Positions 36,101 through 46,774 of a DNA stretch of 64,000 bases are shown here, piece by piece. Positions within the stretch are counted from its first letter, which is position 1; each line of letters starts with the position of its first letter. The notes beneath the pieces were generated by a model. That model was not told where the DNA came from, did no database searches, and worked only from the letters and a program-made list of their open reading frames with translations. Origin of the DNA: Euonymus europaeus (Eukaryota; Streptophyta; Magnoliopsida; Celastrales; Celastraceae); the NCBI GenBank assembly GCA_963580455.1, contig OY756957.1, positions 8,933,001 through 8,997,000 of the forward strand, given 5' to 3'. The position numbers and the translations under genes were made by a program.

Positions 36101-36814
36101 AGAGAAAATGGTTCTGAACAACTCATGGGCTAATTGTTTAGCAGTACCAATCGCCCAGACTCCAATTTTAAGAAAAATAAAACAGGAAAAATGTCTATCA
36201 AAGAACTCAAATGAATGTGGGAAGTTGTGCCATAGGGGTTCGTCTTTCTGTGATTGATCCTTGATTTAGTGAAACAAAACAAAATCAGGAACAGCATTTT
36301 AACTTGGTATTTTGGGGTTCAGAAGCCATTTAATAGGCAATGAGAAGACTAAACAAATCAAATATACTCTGTAAATGAGCGGTATTCAACAAACTGAAGA
36401 CTCAATTTGCCATGGTGGGATATGTTGAAATTTCGACCAAAAACTGCAACAAAGAGATAAAAGGTCGAGAAAAAAGAAATTAGAGGAATTGGAAGCAACT
36501 AAATTCAATAACTAAGTCGAGCTCAATCCAGTATACATATCCAAATACACTTGGACATCTCTCCTTCAAAATACATATAGCAACACAATTAACATACAGA
36601 CACGACTCATTCTGAATTTATTGACTTTGCCTAGTTAATATCCTCTCTTTTGCATATAGTTATTCATTTCATAGAAGAACACTAGTACTAAGCAGACATT
36701 CACTCAGATGAAACGAAATAGACACAGGTTTTCCTCGTATTTTAAAAGGGGGAAATGGAGAAACAATAACTCACTTGTAACTCCACAGTGATAGCAGGGC
36801 CCTTGCTTGCCCAT
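30188..36814 (-). CDS. GATA26/27-type transcription factor with C-terminal ASXH/DEUBAD-like region
   Basis: Eight exons on the minus strand: 36814-36775, 34485-34114, 33618-33186, 32734-32662, 32150-32047, 31631-31445, 31323-31218 and 30495-30188. All introns have GT...AG ends. The total is 1,623 nt, an exact 540 codons plus stop TAG. The start [14 protein letters not shown] is the usual start of this family. The zinc finger is CX2CX18CX2C (CYHC...[16 protein letters not shown]) and is split by intron 1. A basic tail ([20 protein letters not shown]) follows. About residues 300-400 ([20 protein letters not shown], then [20 protein letters not shown]) match the ASX-homology/DEUBAD-type region known in GATA26 and GATA27. 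The protein ends [14 protein letters not shown], as in relatives. It should bind WGATAR sites in the nucleus. No lesion was found. Confidence 0.93.
34486..36774 (-). other. Intron 1 of the GATA26-like gene (2.3 kb)
   Basis: The donor ACAA|GTGAGT is at 36775/36774 and the acceptor TTTGAAACAG|GCACC is at 34486/34485. The intron splits a Ser codon inside the zinc finger. It is much longer than the other introns (from about 120 to about 1,000 bp). No transposon, RNA gene or nested reading frame was recognised inside it. Confidence 0.85.
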
Positions 36815-37300
36815 CGTTCTCTCTTTCCCTTATCTTGAAAAAGTGGAAATACGAAGAAATTCACAACAAAAAGGAAGAAAAATTAATTTATATCGTAAGA
36901 GGCTACTTTTATCTTGAAGCCCCTTGTAGAATATACTTCTGGGTGTAGAAGGCCTTTTGGCAATAAACCCAGAAACAGATTTCGCAAACGAGAGCACAAG
37001 TCAAGAAACCCAGAAGAGTTTCTGTGTCAAACAGTCCAAAGAAAATCAAACAACAGGCAAAAAAATTAAAAAAAAAAATACACAGAAATAAACAGGAATT
37101 TTCTTTGTTTCTATGGGCGATCTCTTATCTGGGAATCTGTACAATCCAATGGAGAAAAGAAAAGCCCATTGAGAGAGGATTCTAATAAATGGCTTGTGTA
37201 AGAGGCAGATGATATTGAGGGAGAAGAGACTGTGAATGTATGTATGACCTGACCAGACTTGTGGTTGTATGTATATATATGGAGTCATAAAATTAAATGT
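36815..37300 (-). promoter_or_regulatory. 5' leader and candidate promoter of the GATA gene
   Basis: The sequence immediately upstream of the ATG is CT/GA-rich. On the minus strand a TATA-type box CCATATATATAC lies at 37281-37270, about 460 bp before the ATG, which would allow a leader of roughly 430 nt. This rests on sequence alone; a different start site or a leader intron is possible. Confidence 0.35.
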
Positions 37301-37384
37301 TTCAGCTTTCTTTACTCTTTTTTTTATTTACTCGTTATTATTATTGAAAGAATTTAGTTTTTTTTCTTCCCTTTTTTATACTAT

Positions 37385-37580
37385 AAGAGGGGGAATATCG
37401 AGCAGAAACATAGATGTTCAATGAGCGGATGAGCTACATAGAGGGAGGTAGCGCTCTTCCATTTACAACTCTTATCATAATTGTGGTGATAAATTTCACT
37501 TAAATTGATAGTAGGAGAGATTAGAACACAAGACCTCCCGCTCCCTATACGGTAACAAGACCAATGAAGCACATGTGGTT
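37385..37580 (-). repeat. tRNA-derived SINE-like segment upstream of the GATA gene
   Basis: Read on the minus strand, GTGCTTCATTGGTCTTG (A-box-like, near 37572) is followed by GGGAGCGGGAGGTCTTGTG and TTCTAATCTC (B-box-like, ending near 37514). This A/B spacing and the 'GGGAGGTCTTGTGTTC' phrase are typical of plant tRNA-related SINEs. The tail toward 37385 is not tRNA-like. The B box has two or three mismatches, so the copy is old. No target duplication was verified. Confidence 0.4.
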
Positions 37581-38560
37581 AGAATTTAGTTTTTTTCCCA
37601 TCTTAAATATTATATCTTTTAACTGATATAAGGTAAAGGCATATTATTGCACATATCCTACGTGTATATGTTAAATGGTGATTGGACTAACATTTGTTAG
37701 GTTTCGTAGAGAAAGACGGACCCAAGAAAACCTTAATATCATTTCCCCTCATCACTCTCATTTCACTCGCGCGCAAATAATTTATAAGTTATACGAATGA
37801 AATCCATTATACTAAAAACTTCAAGAGAATTAAAGACAAAAACGTAATATATGTTAGTCTAATCACAATTTAACTTGTACATGTAGAATTTTTTTTACAG
37901 ATGATTAATAGTCAACGCAAGTTTAACTGCCCGAGTGGTCAATATGGAACAAAACCATAAGCTAAGTGATTAAATCGAAATATTTTATCTTTGGGTGACG
38001 AAAATAAAACATGGTCTATTTTTGGGTGACCACATGTTCTATTAATCTCAAGTTTGACTGTCCAATTTTAGGAAAAATTGTTCGAGTGACCAATATGGAA
38101 CAAAATTATGAGTTCGATGATAAAGTTGAAACATTCAATCTTTGGGTGACAAAAATGAAATATGTGTCATCTTTGGGTGATCACATGTTATGACTATATA
38201 CTTTTTCTTTTATGTTGCTTATGAATTTTCAAAACCAAATAAAATAAATCAAAACTTTTTTTGAGAGAGAAACGATTTCAATAAACAAAAACATGGATAC
38301 AATTAGTAGCGAAAGAAATATCAGCCTTGGAAAGAAAGGATCGAGACTCTCCTGCCCAAGAACAAATATCAGAAGCAACAAGGGCATGTTTGCCTAGAAT
38401 ATTAGCAACATAATTTTAAAGACATGGTTTTTATAACTTTAAAGCCACGGTTTTCATACCATCATTGGAATAGATTTAGAAATAAAAAAATATGATAGAA
38501 TCAAAATAACCCTACTTATCGAAAGATGACATATGTCATCCAGAAAATTAGTTCAAGATA
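37581..38560. other. Intergenic stretch with a local duplication
   Basis: AT-rich and without a gene. Two diverged copies of a module lie at about 37925-38010 and 38075-38190. Each reads GAGTGGTCAATATGGAACAAAA or GAGTGACCAATATGGAACAAAA, then a TCGAAATATT or TTGAAACATT block, then CTTTGGGTGACGAAAATAAA or CTTTGGGTGACAAAAATGAA. The phrase TTGGGTGA recurs five times. The origin of the module is not known. Confidence 0.5.
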
Positions 38561-39122
38561 AAGGGGTCACCTCAGTTGGCACCGAGGTGATTAATTAGTA
38601 CAACTTAAAACACCCACCTCAACCATTTAGCTTCAGAGCATCTCGGTCACCCTTCTTAAAGATCACCTCGGTCTCAACCAGTGTTCACAACTCAGTAGGA
38701 GCTTGACTCCAAAGAGTCCAACTACCATTAGAGGAAGAATCGCAAAAAGACTGAAGCCCCAAGAAACACTCTCAAAGATAAGGGAGAGGGAGTCCTACTT
38801 CAAATACAATAAAGACTCCTCAATCCCTATAAAAGGCATCTCAAGCACCAGGTAAAATTTTAATCAGTACTCACACTTTAATTGCTTGAGTTGAGAGAGC
38901 TACGAGATACCGAGCCCTCCCAACTGTGAACTACCATACTAACTAGTCCCCCAAGCACGCCTCGGGGCCCTCCTAGTTCATAATTGCTTATTGTGCAGGC
39001 TGTCCAGCAACATCCAAAAATAACAGGTCCAACCAACTGATTTGTCGCCCAATTCAAACACACATTGTTTACATCATCACTACACATTGTTTACATCATC
39101 ACTTTGGCACCATTTATGGGAA
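38561..39122 (+). repeat. Candidate 5' LTR end and primer site of a Ty3 element
   Basis: TTTGGCACCATTTATGGGAATG at 39103-39124 resembles the TTTGGCGCCGTCTGTGGGAA string that follows the LTR in many plant Ty3 elements. The preceding 500 bp, with several CCGAGGTGAT-like phrases and a 22-bp tandem duplication at 39060-39103, would then be the end of a 5' LTR. I could not find a clear LTR start or a matching partner copy. The Athila-like coding remnants begin about 450 bp later. Confidence 0.35.
39060..39103 (+). repeat. 22-bp perfect tandem duplication at the LTR/primer border
   Basis: The 22-bp unit beginning ACACATTGTTTACATC occurs at 39060-39081 and again, identically, at 39082-39103. The second copy abuts the primer-site-like TTGGCACC. 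Confidence 0.85.
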
Positions 39123-39539
39123 TGAAATAGAACTTCCCAAAAGAAACTCATAATGAAGAAGTCTAGGAGAACTGTTTTCATGGGAACTGATCCTCAAGAT
39201 CTTGCTGCCACGAGATAAGAAGGGATGACTAAGCTATAGCCTATGCAGTAAACCCTTTCCGTAGGGTAGCTCGGCACCCAAGAGCAGAATCGAGCTATGC
39301 TTCTCACTGCTTCCAAACTAGCCCTCCCTACTAGTACTCATCTAGTCTAGAACAATTCATCATGAAAACAACCTGAGTAGGCTAGCCTTGCTTTCACTCC
39401 AGTGTGATTCAACCAACTCTTTTAGTGGATTCAAACGCTTATTGAGATGATGTGTGAAATCCAACAATCTTAGGGAATTTAAAGGACCAAAGTGAACATC
39501 AACTCCCAACCTCACACACTTACCTAATGGTATGAAGAG

Positions 39540-40075
39540 GATAGGTAGTTCAACTTCGACTCCAAAGAGCTGGTAGAGGAGATATGTGACACTTTCAAAA
39601 TTCAATGTGTTTCTAATGATGCTATCAAAAGGAGGCTTTTTCCATTTTCCCTGAAGGAAAAGGCCAAGCAATGGTTGTATTCGAGGCCTACAAACTCCAT
39701 TTGGACATGGGATGATCTAAATACAAAATTCTTGGTAAAATATTTCCTACTTGCAAAGACTACATGGCTCCACCAAGAAATTATGACATTTACTCAATAT
39801 GACAAGGCTCCACTTTGCGAGGTTTGTGAGAGATTCAAAGATTTGTTGAGAAATTATCCATACCATGAGATTCCAGAGTGGATCCAAATGCAAACTATTC
39901 ATAATGGGTAGGTGCAAATATCTATACTTTGTTTGATGCTATATCTAGTGGCGCACTAATATGAAAGGCATCGAAAGGTATGAGAATTACTAGAAATAAT
40001 GGCCACAAACAACTACCGATGACCGAGCTAAAGGATCAATCCTAAACCAGCCCTTGTGCTTGAGCTTGATGCATT
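39540..40075 (+). pseudogene. Athila-like gag remnant
   Basis: The capsid-type gag domain is clear: EEICDTFKIQCVSNDAIKRR and LFPFSLKEKAKQWLYSRP, then TFTQYDKAPLCEVCERFKDL and IPEWIQMQTIHNG, which ends at a stop near 39909. After a gap, ELLEIMATNNYR matches the conserved gag tail, followed by decayed sequence. Several stops and a deletion between 39910 and 39980 prevent expression. Gag of Athila elements forms the particle that packages element RNA. Confidence 0.8.
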
Positions 40076-40119
40076 GGCTATGCTAAGTGCATAAATCTCT
40101 TCCCTTACTAGCAAAATTG

Positions 40120-40500
40120 ATTATATGAGTGATAGAGGGAGTTTCAAAATTTCTTGTGTGATTGGCACCCAATTTTTTGAGTGAGCGCTATGTGACTTAG
40201 TAGCTAGCATCAACCTTTTACCATTATCAATTGCAAAGACTTTGGGCATTGGAGATATTAAGGCAACTAAAGTTTCTTTATAGATGGCCAATCACTCTAT
40301 CACTTATCCTGAGGGCATTATTGAAGGTGTCTTGGCAAGGATTGGAAAGTTGATTTTTTTTTGGCAGATTTTATGGTCCTAGACATGTAGAGAGACTCAA
40401 ATACACATCGGATTTTGGGCCATCCATTCTTAATTACAGCTCCACACTATCGACGTGGAGGCTTGGTTACAATGAGAATAGGAGAGGAGACAGTCACTTT
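40120..40500 (+). pseudogene. Athila-like protease remnant
   Basis: The retroelement aspartic protease region is visible: ALCDLVASINLLPLSIAKTL, where the usual Asp-Leu-Gly-Ala-Ser has Val in place of Gly, then TYPEGIIEGVLARIGK. Stops occur before ALCD and at about 40281, and the frame changes near 40370. It lies between the gag remnant and reverse transcriptase, the normal order. Confidence 0.75.
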
Positions 40501-40524
40501 TTCGGTGTTTAATGAAGTAAATAA

Positions 40525-42360
40525 GTGATAACACGATACATAAATTGTTTCAGCTTAGACATTATTGATAGGTTGATAATGGAAGACTTTGAAGAACAAC
40601 TAAAAGCTGATATCTTAGAGACAACATTGCAAAAAAGTATTACAGCAGCTGATGGCAACCCCACAATTGGTGAATGTGCTCATTATATTGATTCCAGTAA
40701 GTCAACTCAGTCATAGAGGAGAGAAAAGTTTAAAGAAATTGGTTTGGCACCTTCAAAGCCTTTATCGAGTGTGATTTCAGGACCTTTATTGACACTCAAA
40801 TTATTACCAACACACTTAAAATATGTTTATCTTGGAGAGAATGAGACTCTCCAAGTTATTATTGTTGAAAATCTGAATTCACTTGAAGAGGAGAAACTTT
40901 TGTGTGTTTTGAGGGAGCATAAGACAATTGTTGGGTGGACCATTGCGGATATTAAAGAGATAAGCCCATCCATGTGTATGCACTGCATTTTAATAAAGGA
41001 TGACTAAAAGCCTTTATTCAAGCATCAATAAACATTAAATCCACATATGAATGAGGTTTTTCGGGCCAAAGTTTTGAAGTTCTTGGATGCGAGAATCATA
41101 TATGTGATTTCTGACAGTAATTAGGCGAGTCCTACTCAAGTTGTGCCAAAGAAAGGAGGCATGATGATGGTAAAAAATAATTCTAATGAGTTAATTGCTA
41201 CACGTACTGTCTTTGGTTGGATAGTATGCATTGATTATATGAAACTCAACAATGCTACATGCAAGGATCACTTTCTTTTACCTTTCATTCATAAGATGAT
41301 TAAGAGATTGGCCATATATGCTTACTACTTCTTTTTGGATGGATATTCTGAAGATCAAGAAAAGAAAAATTTCACATGCCCTTTTGGGTACGTTTGCATA
41401 TATGTAGATGCCTTTCGATTTGTGAAATGCACCTGCCACTTTTCAGCAATGTATGATGAGCATATTTTTAGATATAGTGGAGAAATTTATTGAGGTCCTC
41501 ATGGATAATTTTTCAATCTTTGGCTAATCTTTTGATGCTTGTTTAAACAACTTATCATTGGTGCTTCAACGGTATGTGAAAACTAATTTGGTCTTAAATT
41601 GGGAGAATTAAAATTTTATGGTACAAGAAGGCATCGTGCTTGGGCACAAAATTTCAGCAAAGGGCATTGAATTTGACAAGGCAAAAATAGAGACCATCTT
41701 AAAATTTTCCCCCTCTGACAAGTGTGAATGTTGTTCAAAGATTTTTAGGAAATGCAAGGTTCTACTAGAGATTTATTAAGGATTTTTCAAAAATTAAAAA
41801 ACCCTCCTTCTCAAAGGATGCTAATTTTGATTTCAATAAAGAGTGTTTGAAGGCATTTGAGTTTCTCAAAGAGAAGCTCACTACAACATCTGTAATTATC
41901 GTTCCTAATTGGAACCTATCGTTTGTGATTATGTGCGATGTGTGTGGTTATGTTGTTAGGGTTGTTTTTGTGCATAGAAAAGAGAAGGCTCTAAAGTTCA
42001 TTTATCATGCTAGTCAGACACTCAACGATGCTTAGTTGAATTATGCAACTACAGAGAAAGAGCTGTTGGCAATAGTATTTGCTTTGGATAAATTTTGCTC
42101 TTACTTGATTGCCTCAAAGGTGATTGTTTACTATGATCATTCAACATTGAAATATTTATTGTCCAAGAAAGAAGCCAAACTGAGGCTTATCAAATGGATT
42201 CTTCTTCTATAAGAGTTCAATATTGAGATAAAAGACAAGAAAGGGTCCAAAAATGTTGTGGCAAACCATTTGTCGCGACTGGTGCATGAGGATGGCAGTG
42301 ACATGGTCCCTATTAGTGAGTCCTTTTTCGATGAAAAATTGTACATGGTCGACAAACTAG
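40525..42360 (+). pseudogene. Athila-like reverse transcriptase and RNase H remnant
   Basis: The segment before RT reads YLGENETLQVIIVENLNSLE, then HKTIVGWTIADIKEISPSMC. RT follows with VPKKGGMMMVKNNSNELIAT and VCIDYMKLNNATCKDHFLLP. The catalytic motif at about 41500 reads LMDNFSIFG, so the second Asp of the YMDD-type site is Asn. A deletion removes the segment between LDGYS and EDQEK. RNase H and its connection run to about 42300 ([19 protein letters not shown], then KGSKNVVANHLSRLV). Many stops and frameshifts are present, so it is inactive. The family uses these domains to copy its RNA into DNA. Confidence 0.88.
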
Positions 42361-42429
42361 AAGACCTATGTATCTAACTGAGTAATTCCTACAAGCTTGT
42401 CTACGCACCAAAGAAAAATTCTTTTCCTA

Positions 42430-43078
42430 TGTCAAACACTATTATTGGGATGATCCTTATCTATGGAAACATTACAAGGATCATATTATTCGGAGGTGTG
42501 TGCCCGAGTTAGAGATGGAGGATGTATCACGACATTGTCAAGCCATGGCTTGTGGAGGTCACTATGGGTCAGCGAAAATCACAGCTAAGATATTACAATC
42601 TATATTTTTGTGGTTTCCTCTTGGAATGTCACCTTATAAGCTTGTTTTTGGCAAAACATGTCATCTACAAATAGAGCTTGAACATAAGACTTTTTGTGCT
42701 GTTAAAGCTTTGAATTTTGACCTTAATTTGGCTGTGAGAAGAGGTGTTTATAGCTGAATGAGTTAGAGGAACTCTGAAATGAAGTTTATGAAAGCTGACA
42801 AATTTTTAAAGGCCGTAAAAAGAAGTGGCATGAAAAGAATGTTGTTCGAAAAGACTTCTTTGTGGGGCTAAGAGTATTGTTGTTTAACTCACTCCTACGA
42901 CTATTTTTGGGTAAATTAAAATCTAGATGGTTTGGTCCTTTCATTGTTGTGCAAATATTTCCTCATAGAGCTATTGAAATTCAACAAGATCCAAACAGAT
43001 ATAGTTTCAAAGTGAATGGGCACTGTTTGAAGCCAATTTTGATAGACAACGAGCTTCTTGGATGCTTGATGACGTAGA
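42430..43078 (+). pseudogene. Athila-like integrase with the catalytic core deleted
   Basis: The zinc-binding N-terminal region is present ([20 protein letters not shown], then [19 protein letters not shown]). At about 42600-42625 the frame jumps directly to [20 protein letters not shown], which in relatives lies some 200 residues further on, after the DDE core. The C-terminal part (KLKSRWFGPFIVVQIFPHRA, then SFKVNGHCLKPI) is mostly open and ends at 43078. The catalytic triad is therefore missing, apparently by one deletion. Confidence 0.85.
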
Positions 43079-44646
43079 GTGATTCATGTTTCAAGTACTA
43101 TGTCTGGCTGAAGACGTAAAACTTAGCACCACATGGGTGATAACCTAAGGAGGAGAATTGGGTATTTTCTTTTGCTATAGATGGCATTGTGGGTCTTCAA
43201 AACCAGCTAAGTTCCCTCACCTTTGCATCTTTAACTTTCAGTTTTCATTCTTTTACATGTTGTTTGAGTTGTTTGCTTACTTATCACATTGGGGACAATG
43301 TGTAGTTAAAGTTTGGGAGAGTAGTTTGTTTATGTTTGTCATTAAACTAAAATAAAAATATTATGTTTTTGAGCTTAAAGTTGTTGAGTAGGTTGTGTTT
43401 TATGACCAATATCCGATGATGATAACAATTGAACTAAGTATAGCTTTGGAAAAATGATGAATATGGTTTTTGTTTGAGTACTTGAATCTCGGACTGGTTT
43501 TTCCTATTTTGGAGTCTTTCATGTATATTGAGCATACTTTCGGTGCATTTGACCAAGGTATGACGTAGAGAAGGCTTATGTGAATAAAATGGTTTCTGTG
43601 TGGTCTCAAATGAACTCTATAACTTGTTTGAATGATACTTGAGGCAAAATCCTAGGATTTGCATCACTAAGTAAATGCTAGGCCATCTTTGGGTCGATTG
43701 AGCCTTTCTAGGCATCTTTTGCATGATTATATCCCTTGTCACTCCTTTGAGTCTATAAGCATATTTTCTTTGTCAACTATACATTATTAACCACTACTGT
43801 TCATTTATTTTCTCTTTGCATCTTGCACCAAGGCATATCAATCATTATTGTTACATGAGTGATGAACAATAATGATTGATGATTTGTGTTTGTGTTTGTG
43901 TGAAAATTGGGAAAAGTGAGAAAAAAGGGTGTATAAAGGTTCTTAGTATTGTTGGCTTGTTTTTGGGTAAGAACACACACACAAAGATAGAAATCAAGTT
44001 TGGGGGTTGTGGCATCACAAAAGAAGAAAAAAAAAGAACAAAAGAACAAGAGAAAAAGTAATGTTTGCATGAATAAAAGAGCATTGAATTGTATTGGTTG
44101 AATGACATTGATTCAAGTTGGGGGTTGACATGTGTTATTACATATAGGAATGAGAGTGTGGTTATTGTGAGTGGTTACTTTGATTGATATGCCTATGGTG
44201 GTAAGTCAATTTAAATGACTTTATCCCTACCCAAGCCTTAACCTTACAAGCTTAATAAAGTCATAATGATCTTTGGTGATGCATTTTTCATACATTAGAG
44301 GAGAGTAGAGTGAAAAACAAGCTTATGGAGTTCAAACATATTCATTATTTAGAGATTTTTACACTTTTTCACTTGTTTGCATAAACTCATATGGGTTGCG
44401 GTAGATTGAGTTTATTCAATAGGATTTTATGCGCATTGATTGGTTCTATGAGGGGGAGCTGATTTTGGGTTTGAAGTCTAGAGTATTTTCCATGTTTAGA
44501 GTTTTGTTGGAGCTATACTTGATGTTTGACTCTTGAGGCTTTAATTGAGATTCAAATACTCCCATGCTCTCGCTCTTTGCTCATTAGTTAGGTGTTTGTG
44601 TTGTATTTTTTTTTCGAGGACTTGAAAAATGATAAGTTTGTGGGTG
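43079..44646 (+). other. Non-coding 3' region of the Athila-like element
   Basis: Athila elements carry a long stretch after pol, sometimes with an env-like frame. Here I see no such frame, only AT-rich sequence with TTGGGGACAATGTG near 43291, GTTTGGGAGAG near 43311 and GTTTGGGGGTTGTGG near 43998, phrases typical of this region. A purine-rich GTTTGTGGGTG lies at 44636, just before the LTR. Confidence 0.55.
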
Positions 44647-46364
44647 TGATAACTCTATGATTTATAGATTTATAAGTGATACTTTTGTTCTATATCAGTT
44701 GGTTCAAGAGTGTTTTCAATTGTTTTATGCACAAATTGAGCTTTAGTAGGTCATATTTCATTTTTGTGACTATTTTAATTATTTCATGCTTTGAGTAGTA
44801 AGTATGAGTCATTTATGACTTGTGCGTATGGTCATTTCAATCTAATAAGCCATCATGAACTTTTGGAAGAAAGAATGTCTTTCTACTTTACAAAAAATGA
44901 GTTTTTGAGTTTTGTATTGTCACTTTGCATTTTAATGTGTGATATGAGATTTCAATATTGCTTAAAAATTGTTAAATATACCACATATGAGTTGTTTGAA
45001 TGATTTATACAGGTTTTGGATGAACTAGGACTAATTCGGGTACAAAAAGTGGAAGATGGAAATGCTATCAAAGCATATGCTAATATGAAATTTCAGTTTT
45101 GACGTGTAGTCATTCAACCAATCATTGTGGTTGTTGTAAAATTTCAATTCAAGTGATTCTTGTAACGTTAGAAACTACACATCTCAAGCTTCATGTGGAT
45201 ATAAATTTTGTTAATTTTTTACCATACATAAAGAAGTTGTGAGGTGCGAAGTCAGCAACGTACAAACCTAACGGTTTTGAGTATCCTTCACTATTTTCCT
45301 TGTAACTTTCACTCTACTGCCCAAAAAAAAAGTGATTTATGATGTATTGGAAAGCTATAAGGGGAAGGGATACATATATTTTGTTTTCAAGTTTCTTAAA
45401 TTCTTGCATTAGGTAACTGTAAAATGGTCATCTTTGCAGACAATAAAATTTGGATGGAATATGCAACGATAAAAGAGTATTTTAAGAATTTCAACTTCAT
45501 TAAAGGGGTATTTGAGACAAAGTAAAAGGAGGGTTTTTGTAGAGTAATTGGAGAAGTCTCATGAGAATAGGAGAATGACAGTAAACAAAGGGGGAGACAC
45601 ATAAAGGCAGCATAAAGACACAATTGAGAAAATTTTAGGAAAAAATTGCGGGAATAAAGACAAATGCAATTATGAAATCTGGTTCATTCTCTACATTCGT
45701 AGATGGGTTGTAATTTTTTTTCTTTGATTCTATAACTATTTTCATGAACTAATTTCCATTACTAGAGCTGTGTGTCCAAGATTGTTCTTAATGCTATTAA
45801 ACATCTGACCAATTTTGATTGATTGATTTATTATTGTTTCATCTGAAAGGAAGAAAGGGGTATTGATTGTATCATGAATGCCATAAATTGAATGAATATC
45901 AAACATAGATTCATAATTTATGAAGTATTGTTATGGTTCGCCATTGATTTCATGCACTTTTGATTTCCTGAATTGTGCTTGAAAGAGACGATTGTTGATT
46001 ATGAGTAGTTTTGATATAGTCTGAGAAGGTGTGTCAATTAAATTAGGGAAAATCCACTAATAACAAGAATAATTGTCCAATGTTTATTTAACTGAGATTC
46101 AATTGACATAGCTACGGTGAAATCATATGTTCTAGTGTTTCTTAATCTTGATTCTTGTTTCACATGTTTGTTGCTATTAATTTTTTTATTAATTAATTCT
46201 TCAATTATTCAAACTAAATTTTGTATTCAGATACATTTTGCAATTGAATTGGTAATATATAGTTGATTGAATTAAATATTCCTTGAGGGTTTGATATTCG
46301 ATCTTTGATCATTATATTATTTGTTAACGATTTTGTGCTCTTGCGAATAATTTGCACAACAACA
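44647..46364 (+). repeat. Athila-like 3' LTR
   Basis: It starts TGATAACTCTATG after a purine-rich tract and ends GCACAACAACA. At about 1.72 kb it is the normal size for Athila LTRs. A TTTTGTGCTCTTGCGAATAA phrase lies close to its end. Its partner 5' LTR was not found, so both limits rest on the TG/CA ends and tract position only. The Harbinger element begins five bases after it, and CTAT(A) could be the element's own target duplication. Confidence 0.55.
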
Positions 46365-46774
46365 CTATGCGCTTGTTTGGTAAAGAGTATTTATCATAGA
46401 GTATAAGTTAGTGCATAAGCTGTGAGAATAAGCTGTGAAATAAGTTGAGTGATGTTTGGTAGAGTGTATGTTTTACATAGAGTATAAGCTGTCAAAATTA
46501 CACTTAGGGGCATTTCATCTACTTAATTAATTAAACAAATAATATGTATCATTTTAACTTATTTCCTACTTATTTTATTTTGGCATTTAGAGTAATTTTT
46601 TAATTAAACAAAAAATAAGTATCATTTTAATTTATTTTTAAAAATAAATAGAATAATCATTAACTACCTAGCATATTTTTTTAAAAAAAATAATAACATA
46701 CATTTAATCTAATTAATTATACATACATGTCTTACAACATCATCGTGGTACACATTTACATTGATAACAATAAA

